Positions 8,996 to 10,017 of a stretch of DNA of 10,017 bases are shown here, piece after piece. The stretch is from the NCBI GenBank assembly GCA_002751075.1, contig NAOQ01000842.1:10921-20937 (forward strand), in the 5' to 3' direction. Below the pieces are notes generated by a model, which had not been told where the DNA came from, did not search any database, and saw only the letters and a list, made by a program, of their open reading frames with translations. A program made the position numbers and the translations under genes. Positions within the stretch are counted from its first letter, which is position 1; each line of letters opens with the position of its first letter. The DNA comes from Ichthyophonus hoferi. Lineage: Eukaryota; Opisthokonta; Ichthyosporea; Ichthyophonida; Ichthyophonidae.

Positions 8996-9848
8996 GTAAT
9001 AATAATAGTTTTACAATAATAACCATAGACATAACAATGTCTGTCCCGGTTCAACCTTAATTTATCTCTCCATGTCTCTCTCTCTACTTCTCCCTCTATC
9101 CCTATCCCTCCCTTTCCCCTTTCCTTCTCCCTCTATCCCTATCCCTCCCTTTCCCCTTTACTTCTCCCTCTATCCCTATCCCTCCCTTTCCCCTTTCCTT
9201 CCCCCTCCCTGGCCCCCTCTCTCTTCCTCCTTCTCTCTCTCTCTTACCCTCTGCTGAATCCTGAGGCATCAAGGGAACATATTGCTTCAAGAGATCTGAC
9301 CATTCTACTGGTCTAATACTAATCTTGTGTTCGAGTTTCTTAAGTTTGGGCCTGATTAAGTTTTAACAGAATAATAGTATTGGTCAATGATTTGCTTTAA
9401 TTATAAAATATAGAAGAAGCAAGGCAAGCGGGGTAACTGGAGAAGTGTATATGTAGAGGTAATTAACAAGATCAGGCTGTAGTATGTACCGTATATCATA
9501 CCTATTTCCTATATGCATGTTTATGTTCCAAGAAAAGCAATAACAGTAAATACAAGGGAGAAGTGAAAGGGTATAAACACGTAGATTCCTTTTAATATCA
9601 TACGGATAGGTATGTTATGTTATAGTGTATTGTACTATATTATAGTATGTTGTATTATATTAAATGATTATATGGTTATATATGTGTGCGTATTTGTGTA
9701 TATATATATATACCTAGCTGTATATAGATATACAGACAATTGTGTACTACACACCCGGAGTTCATTCTTTTAACAGCCAAGATGATGACGTAGACCATAA
9801 CCTCTTGACCAGGGAGTAGGGGTAGATGGGTCACCTCCACAAGACGTC
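275..9848 (-). CDS. ASH-domain (HYDIN/CFAP-like) protein, 18 exons, 5' partial
   Basis: This entry spans the whole gene; the exons are listed separately. Each of the exon junctions keeps frame with a GT donor and AG acceptor, and the joined product of about 1007 residues has no internal stop. Seen: repeated ASH/MSP-like signatures, such as 'INFGE' followed by 'LIISNESEVPLLYKI', then 'NFVFRPTFPGQF' and 'LTIENI'; 'LFIDFGTVVIGEE'; 'KDFGIVNFGMQLEGSFTIHN'; and 'LTPGERITVYVCLQP'. Known: ASH domains are immunoglobulin-like beta sandwiches typical of axonemal, basal-body and centrosomal proteins (HYDIN, several CFAPs, DLEC1, SPD-2/CEP192). Inferred: a structural protein of cilia or flagella with no enzymatic motif. 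The first exons lie past the right edge, so no promoter or start codon is visible. I cannot tell which family member it is and give no symbol. The minus-strand gene model is strong; the 3' end and the 4263/3456 junction are its weak points. Confidence 0.9.
602..771 (-). CDS. Exon 17: last ASH-like domain, C-terminal half
   Basis: The acceptor is TTTCTGCCTCTAG and the donor TATAG|GTATGT; both are strong. It runs from phase 0 to phase 2. Residues 934-989 contain 'VFIFGDKDLTKPAESIHL' and 'TPGERITVYVCLQPN', then 'GECRELIGGIRFSCY'. The 'L-x-P-G-E-x-x-x-V-x-V-x-x-x-P' run closes an ASH/MSP-type fold and shows the domain is complete. Confidence 0.93.
894..933. repeat. CATA/CA microsatellite
   Basis: A run of CATA, CA and TA units in the 173-bp intron, directly downstream of the exon 16 donor on the gene strand. 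It is plain slippage sequence. It explains why the reading frame stays open past the donor. Confidence 0.9.
945..1126 (-). CDS. Exon 16: last ASH-like domain, N-terminal half
   Basis: The acceptor is CTCCACTAATTAG and the donor CAA|GTGAGT is strong. It runs from phase 1 to phase 0. Residues 874-933 contain 'LEFNQCYLRPSQPYCHIHP' and 'IWHEGIFLACTSNLSKQ'. The frame is open through the donor for a further 200 bases of intron, but that extension is CATA-repeat and low-complexity sequence, so the donor marks the real exon end. Confidence 0.9.
1127..1521 (-). other. Intron 15 contents
   Basis: A 395-bp intron without a coding sign in any frame. It holds a short (AAAT)n run at 1369-1386 and a (TA)n run at 1409-1422; the rest is unique AT-rich sequence. 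The boundaries are GTGGGT and TTAG on the gene strand. Confidence 0.8.
1522..1777 (-). CDS. Exon 15: C-terminal half of the linker-split ASH domain
   Basis: The acceptor is CTGCCCCTCAG and the donor GTGGGTG, from phase 0 to phase 1. Residues 788-872 begin Ser/Thr-rich ('SKSTSTASG') and then give the strands 'VRVTLDQSQGRIEGLGS', 'TVHYKLVCTAQGKQ' and 'ISVTVVDSETGALSPY', followed by 'VISLWTRCPQCIRFPD'. The G-x-I-x-x-x-G-x-x-x-x-x-Y pattern followed by the G...V-x-V strand is the usual closing half of an ASH fold. An alternative acceptor closer in (ending TCTACAG) would break the phase with exon 14. Confidence 0.92.
1778..2178 (-). other. Intron 14 contents, with G-runs near the donor
   Basis: A 401-bp intron. 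The (TA)n run at 1928-1947 and the AT-rich middle are unremarkable. On the gene strand, 40-70 bases past the donor, there are four G-runs (plus-strand C-runs at 2106-2108, 2117-2121, 2124-2128 and 2139-2141). The plus-strand reading frame at 2083-2310 is a shadow of exon 14 and this pyrimidine tract. Confidence 0.8.
2179..2820 (-). CDS. Exon 14: Lys/Glu-repeat helix followed by ASH domain half
   Basis: This is the longest exon (642 bases). The acceptor AATAG at 2821-2825 has an upstream TTCTAAC branch-point match; the donor AAG|GTTCGT is weak. Phase 0 at both ends. Residues 574-596 are acidic and Gln-rich ('PEPQQQQERIPE'). Residues 597-666 are almost purely Lys, Glu and Arg, with many KE dipeptides, predicted as a long charged single helix or KEKE segment. 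Next come 'LSIEPLTKDFGIVNFGMQ' and 'GSFTIHNRTTHSLSFLIYD', an unmistakable ASH N-terminal half, then a Ser/Thr/Pro-rich linker to the splice site. A second acceptor at 2814-2815 is possible but breaks phase with exon 13. Confidence 0.92.
2541..2752. repeat. Exonic hexanucleotide-like pyrimidine repeat coding for KE runs
   Basis: The plus strand reads as imperfect TTTCTC/TTTTTC units; the minus strand is GAGAAA-type purine. It lies entirely within exon 14 and encodes the Lys/Glu segment. Interruptions give Arg, Ala, Thr and a single Val-Asn. A long plus-strand reading frame of Phe-Ser repeats across it is an antisense shadow. Confidence 0.95.
2821..3354 (-). other. Intron 13 contents
   Basis: A 534-bp intron with (TA)n/TATG runs near 3080-3136 and an 11-bp perfect inverted repeat at 3198-3208 / 3235-3245. 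A good branch point (TTCTAAC on the gene strand) lies about 20 bases before the exon 14 acceptor. No coding sign. Confidence 0.8.
3355..3456 (-). CDS. Exon 13: Ser/Pro-rich linker
   Basis: The acceptor is CTCTTTCCTAG with an excellent pyrimidine tract; the donor is GAG|GTACAT. Phase 0 at both ends; it is the only open frame across the exon. Residues 540-573 contain the twin repeat 'SSPREFASSPRELMS' and an acidic tail 'DLSEPITEPE'. It is probably disordered. The SPRE repeats could be phosphorylation sites for proline-directed kinases, which is inference. Confidence 0.85.
3457..4262 (-). other. Intron 12 contents, longest intron
   Basis: About 806 bp of mostly unique sequence, with TATC/GATA runs at 3975-3986 and 4181-4200 and many CCAAT/ATTGG pentamers (3480-3660). 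Two tiny in-phase candidates, 3860-3872 and a segment near 3915-3938, can be forced into the gene, but neither has a convincing donor. The purine stretch at 3702-3733 is a simple repeat. I annotate no exon here. Confidence 0.65.
4263..4361 (-). CDS. Exon 12: beta-rich segment, donor uncertain
   Basis: The acceptor is TTCTATTGGCAG, in phase 0. Residues 507-539 start 'VILSAHSIDSSNKHAVPP' and continue 'DFSLYLNRLSRENIA'. Two donors are possible. GTACCT at 4262 keeps phase 0, as the next exon requires. GTACGT at 4248 is the better site and adds 'VPGDA', but it ends in phase 2 and would need an extra small exon. I chose the first on phase. The exon itself is secure, its lower end is not. Confidence 0.75.
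4542..5038 (-). CDS. Exon 11: long polar linker exon
   Basis: At 497 bases this is the second-longest exon. The acceptor is ACAACCACAG and the donor AAG|GTGGGT, from phase 1 to phase 0. It opens with 'TIKLKIAPLP' (a beta strand continuing exon 10). A long Ser/Arg/Asn-rich stretch of low predicted order follows, including 'AWAWRRIIHELYTQKLPP' and the basic cluster 'LFTKRRGRYRSP'. It closes with 'PYKIAVGGITVAEE' and 'VDAVKVIAYK', which look like beta strands again. No known motif is recognised. The basic patch could be a binding or targeting site, which is inference only. Confidence 0.92.
5039..5352 (-). other. Intron 10 contents, with polypurine tract
   Basis: A 314-bp intron. Positions 5186-5278 form a long A/G tract on the plus strand (GAAA, then GGAA, then GAGA types). 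The remainder is AT-rich, with TTG/TTA runs next to the exon 11 acceptor. No coding sign. Confidence 0.8.
5353..5453 (-). CDS. Exon 10: acidic linker and return to beta strand
   Basis: The acceptor is AATAATGCAG and the donor GTAAGT is perfect. It starts in phase 2 and ends in phase 1; the other two frames have stops. Residues 308-340 open with 'GGDDDDNKEPP' and then 'QLIFKPIENGVELIVEGNK'. The second half looks like the strands that finish the ASH fold begun in exon 7. Inferred: the insert of exons 8-9 sits within a loop of that domain. Confidence 0.92.
5454..5748 (-). other. Intron 9 contents
   Basis: A 295-bp intron of unique AT-rich sequence, with an A-rich block at 5617-5665 and several ATTGG motifs (5464, 5519, 5691, 5725, 5755). 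The plus-strand open frame at 5364-5612 runs across exon 10 and this intron and shows no protein features. Confidence 0.75.
5749..5833 (-). CDS. Exon 9: charged helical insert, part 2
   Basis: The acceptor is GTGTTATAG and the donor CA|GTGAGT. It runs from phase 1 to phase 2. Residues 280-306 contain 'HVEKVVKIEKTLELLKNI' followed by a Pro/Asp turn, 'KPPDTDQSV'. It extends the helix of exon 8 and ends it at the prolines. The frame stays open upstream of the acceptor, but no other AG exists before an in-frame stop, so this start is fixed. Confidence 0.9.
5969..6123. repeat. GTATAGTAATAT minisatellite-like array in intron 8
   Basis: Imperfect units of about 18 bases (GTATAGTAATATGTAGTA with variants) fill half of the 317-bp intron. 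The rest of the intron, 5834-5968, is the pyrimidine-rich acceptor region of exon 9 read on the gene strand. Confidence 0.85.
6151..6238 (-). CDS. Exon 8: charged helical (coiled-coil-like) insert, part 1
   Basis: The acceptor is TTGGCTCTGCAG and the donor AAAAG|GTATGT; both are strong. It runs from phase 0 to phase 1. Residues 250-278 contain 'ENLERIEILEQKLKIAKRK', in which Leu/Ile residues recur at heptad-like spacing among Glu and Lys. A coiled coil or long amphipathic helix is the simplest reading. It interrupts the ASH domain begun in exon 7. The intron that follows is a minisatellite. Confidence 0.92.
6239..6809 (-). other. Intron 7 contents
   Basis: A 571-bp intron. The 6239-6525 part is unique, AT-rich and holds five CCAAT/ATTGG motifs. 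Positions 6526-6736 are a degenerate trinucleotide array. The remaining bases down to the exon 7 donor are unremarkable. No coding sign. Confidence 0.8.
6526..6736. repeat. Degenerate ATT/ATA/ATG trinucleotide array
   Basis: About 210 bases in which a T- or A-centred triplet repeats with drifting third bases. Because the period is 3, both strands stay open for 80-95 codons of Ile, Val, Met and Thr. These are not genes. Confidence 0.9.
6810..7040 (-). CDS. Exon 7: second ASH domain, N-terminal part
   Basis: The acceptor is ACCCCCCTACAG with a strong pyrimidine tract; the donor is CCG|GTATGG. It is in phase 0 at both ends. Residues 173-249 start with 'DEGNNQEVHVKATVKQPSNF', closing the previous domain, and then 'LFIDFGTVVIGEE' opens a new one. 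'IISIANTTSSPRTFLIK' is the Asn-containing strand. The exon ends in 'LFDVLPSFDIVP', where a normal ASH would continue but the protein enters a charged insert. At 231 bases it is the most readable of the mid-size exons. Confidence 0.93.
7282..7361 (-). CDS. Exon 6: C-terminal half of the ASH domain
   Basis: The acceptor is TCATATTATAG and the donor TTG|GTGGGT, from phase 1 to phase 0. Residues 147-172 include 'KVNFVFRPTFPGQFKET' and 'LTIENIL'. The motif F-x-F-x-P...G-x-F-x-E-x-L-x-I-x-N is the hallmark C-terminal strand pair of ASH domains. An AG 11 bases upstream (exon high end 7372) also gives an open frame and is phase-compatible with exon 4 directly. It could serve as an alternative acceptor in transcripts that skip exon 5. 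Confidence 0.92.
7362..7817 (-). other. Intron 5 contents
   Basis: A 456-bp intron. Positions 7416-7648 are a TAGTATAG-type array. Beyond it lies an 8-bp-stem hairpin (7701-7722) that contains a strong donor-like AAG|GTATGT on the gene strand. The rest, to 7817, is AT-rich. Confidence 0.8.
7416..7648. repeat. TAGTATAG array with 40-bp higher-order unit
   Basis: The array starts as irregular GGTAT/AGTAT units and ends in three copies of a 40-base unit containing GTATCGTGTAATATAGTA (7541-7580, 7581-7620 and 7621-7648, the last partial). Two minus-strand open frames of about 78 and 163 codons read as Tyr/Leu/Ile repeats and are by-products. Confidence 0.9.
7818..7879 (-). CDS. Exon 5: middle of the ASH domain
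   Basis: The acceptor is CTGTCTAATCAG and the donor GTATGT, from phase 2 to phase 1. It encodes 'LIASGDLHIQEGRMGLIRPY' (residues 126-145). Joined to its neighbours it supplies the 'S-G-D-x-x-I ... G-x-I-x-P' stretch that an ASH domain needs before its 'F-x-F-x-P' strand. Without it the domain would be too short. A shorter model that joins exon 4 to an alternative acceptor at 7372 also keeps frame, but it loses this conserved region, so I prefer the model with this exon. Confidence 0.88.
7880..8327 (-). other. Intron 4 contents
   Basis: A 448-bp intron with (ATTAT)n at 8015-8058 and an AT-dinucleotide palindromic stretch at 8213-8278. The stretch at 8100-8175 is purine-rich. No coding sign in any frame; the protein is continuous from exon 4 to exon 5 without it. 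Confidence 0.8.
8015..8058. repeat. (ATTAT)8.8 pentanucleotide microsatellite
   Basis: Forty-four bases of perfect pentamer repeat, the cleanest microsatellite in the window and likely to vary in length between individuals. Confidence 0.95.
8328..8449 (-). CDS. Exon 4: N-terminal half of a clear ASH domain
   Basis: The acceptor is GGTCCTTTATCAG with a good pyrimidine tract; the donor is GTAGGT. It runs from phase 0 to phase 2. Residues 85-124 read 'VGQRNINFGERS', then a basic patch, then 'KSLIISNESEVPLLYKIVKS'. The 'I-x-F-G' opening followed by 'x-I-x-N-x-S-x-x-P-x-x-Y-x-I' is the standard ASH pattern: an FG turn, then a strand with a conserved Asn. It continues directly into exon 5. Confidence 0.92.
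8478..8527. repeat. TATG/TATA microsatellite in intron 3
   Basis: A compound GTAT/ATGT run just past the 180-bp intron's acceptor region on the gene strand. Two nearly identical blocks (ATGTATGTATATATGTATAT type) suggest an internal duplication. Confidence 0.85.
8630..8685 (-). CDS. Exon 3: short beta-strand exon
   Basis: A 56-base exon with acceptor CTGCCCTATCCAG and donor GTATGT. It runs from phase 1 to phase 0. It encodes 'IPVREVMIVAKISRTIMG' (residues 67-84). The alternating hydrophobics fit the last beta strand of one ASH unit and the link to the next. The G of the preceding exon completes the Ala codon at the junction. It is too short to be found by length alone; it is supported by both splice sites and by phase continuity on both sides. 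Confidence 0.85.
8710..8856. repeat. GATA/GAGA compound microsatellite
   Basis: About 147 bases of TAGA and GAGA tetramers in mixed order. It has longer periodicity in places (TAGATAGAGATAGAGAGAGA type). The 71-codon minus-strand open frame of Ser/Leu/Tyr across it is spurious. Confidence 0.95.
8921..9009. repeat. (AAT)n trinucleotide microsatellite
   Basis: About 89 bases, with a perfect core between roughly 8946 and 8994 and TCA or TAG interruptions at the edges. It reads as poly-Ile on the minus strand; not coding. Confidence 0.95.
9087..9197. repeat. Three tandem copies of a 37-bp pyrimidine unit
   Basis: Copies start at 9087, 9124 and 9161 and are almost identical (CTTCTCCCTCTATCCCTATC, then CCTCCCTTTCCCCTTT). 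Each contains an internal CTATCCCTATCCCTCCC doublet. The units lie in a larger pyrimidine tract, 9063-9245, and stop right before the exon 2 donor. Confidence 0.95.
9248..9351 (-). CDS. Exon 2: basic, charged segment after the ASH unit
   Basis: The acceptor is TTAATCAG and the donor GAGG|GTAAGAG. It starts in phase 2 and ends in phase 1. Only one frame is open across the exon. Residues 32-65 start with 'PKLKKLEHKISIRP', continue with 'VEWSDLLKQYVPLMPQ' and end 'DSAE'. This looks like the loop and helix-like region between two beta strands of the first ASH-like unit, but no motif is diagnostic. The downstream intron opens with purines that continue into the pyrimidine tract read on the plus strand. 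Confidence 0.88.
9352..9754 (-). other. Intron 1 contents
   Basis: A 403-bp intron. Positions 9608-9662 are TATGT/TATAGT repeats and 9699-9712 a (TA)n run. The 9360-9600 part is unique. Short open frames occur, but no exon with two good splice sites and matching phase. Confidence 0.75.
9755..9848 (-). CDS. Exon 1 of window: end of an ASH-like unit
   Basis: The acceptor is CCAATAG at 9849-9855, with an in-frame TAA just upstream of it, so the exon cannot extend further. The donor is GTGTGT after TCCGG. The exon starts in phase 1 and ends in phase 2. It encodes residues 1-30, including 'LLPGQEVMVYVIILAV', the typical 'P-G-x-x-V-x-V-x-V/I' beta-strand run that closes an ASH/MSP fold. Its first two bases need one base from an exon beyond the window. 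The donor is weak, but the phase matches the next exon exactly (GG plus G gives Gly). Confidence 0.85.
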
Positions 9849-10017
9849 CTATTGGTTACAGCCACCCAATCATAGGTCAGGGGTTATACATGATGTGTAA
9901 AATAGATACACGAGTTGGAACATCCATAATATATAACATATACCATACGTCACCACCGCAATACCACAATACTATAATACTACAGTACTACAGTACTACA
10001 ATACTACAATACTACAA
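9849..10017 (-). other. Part of the next upstream intron
   Basis: It starts at the exon 1 acceptor and runs off the right edge. It holds no coding sign. Its last 40 bases are an 8-bp repeat array. Confidence 0.75.
9978..10017. repeat. 8-bp tandem array TACTACAG/A
   Basis: Five units at 9978, 9986, 9994, 10002 and 10010. The first two end in G and the last three in A. It reaches the window edge and may be longer. Degenerate ATACTATAA-type units precede it. Confidence 0.92.

Larger units (their letters stand above)
8686..9247 (-). other. Intron 2: three different repeat blocks back to back
   Basis: A 562-bp intron of which about 400 bases are repeat: GATA/GAGA (8710-8856), AAT (8921-9009) and pyrimidine (9063-9245). 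The unique gaps at 8857-8920 and 9010-9062 show no coding sign. Confidence 0.85.

Noticed and set aside
9102-9290. Gly/Arg/Glu-rich minus-strand frame
   Set aside because: It is the read-through of exon 2 past its GTAAGAG donor into the purine tract.

Overview
The window is nuclear DNA of a eukaryote: AT-rich, full of simple repeats, and carrying one protein gene broken into many short exons by GT-AG introns. The encoded protein looks like a ciliary/flagellar ASH-domain (ASPM-SPD-2-Hydin, MSP-like fold) protein. The host is therefore probably a ciliated or flagellated organism, most likely an invertebrate animal. Choanoflagellates or other flagellates are not excluded, and I cannot name the species.

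Layout: one gene runs on the minus strand across the whole window, from the right edge (upstream) to about position 275 (downstream). I read 18 exons, at 9755-9848, 9248-9351, 8630-8685, 8328-8449, 7818-7879, 7282-7361, 6810-7040, 6151-6238, 5749-5833, 5353-5453, 4542-5038, 4263-4361, 3355-3456, 2179-2820, 1522-1777, 945-1126, 602-771 and, tentatively, 275-329. Every junction keeps the reading frame with a GT donor and an AG acceptor. Together they give about 1007 residues (989 complete codons without the last exon). The 5' part of the gene, with its promoter and start codon, lies beyond position 10017. The last exon may carry the stop, but this is uncertain. Residue numbers below count from the first complete codon of the exon at 9755-9848.

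Protein architecture, inferred by eye: end of an ASH-like unit (1-85); a clear ASH domain (85-172); a second clear ASH unit (about 173-249); a charged, probably coiled-coil insert (250-307); a return to beta strands (about 318-353); a long polar linker with a short beta-rich part (354-573); a Lys/Glu low-complexity segment likely to form a long charged helix (597-666); an ASH domain split by a linker (667-860); and a final ASH-like domain (about 894-989).

Outside the exons the window is intron. Almost every intron has its own simple or minisatellite repeat: a 13/26-bp array at 1-193, (CATA)n, (TA)n, polypurine tracts, ATT-type trinucleotide runs, a 40-bp unit in a TAGTA array, (ATTAT)n, GATA/GAGA, (AAT)n, a 37-bp pyrimidine unit and an 8-bp array at the right edge. 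I see no second gene, RNA gene, CRISPR array or recognisable transposon. Most long uninterrupted reading frames outside the exons are products of repeats.
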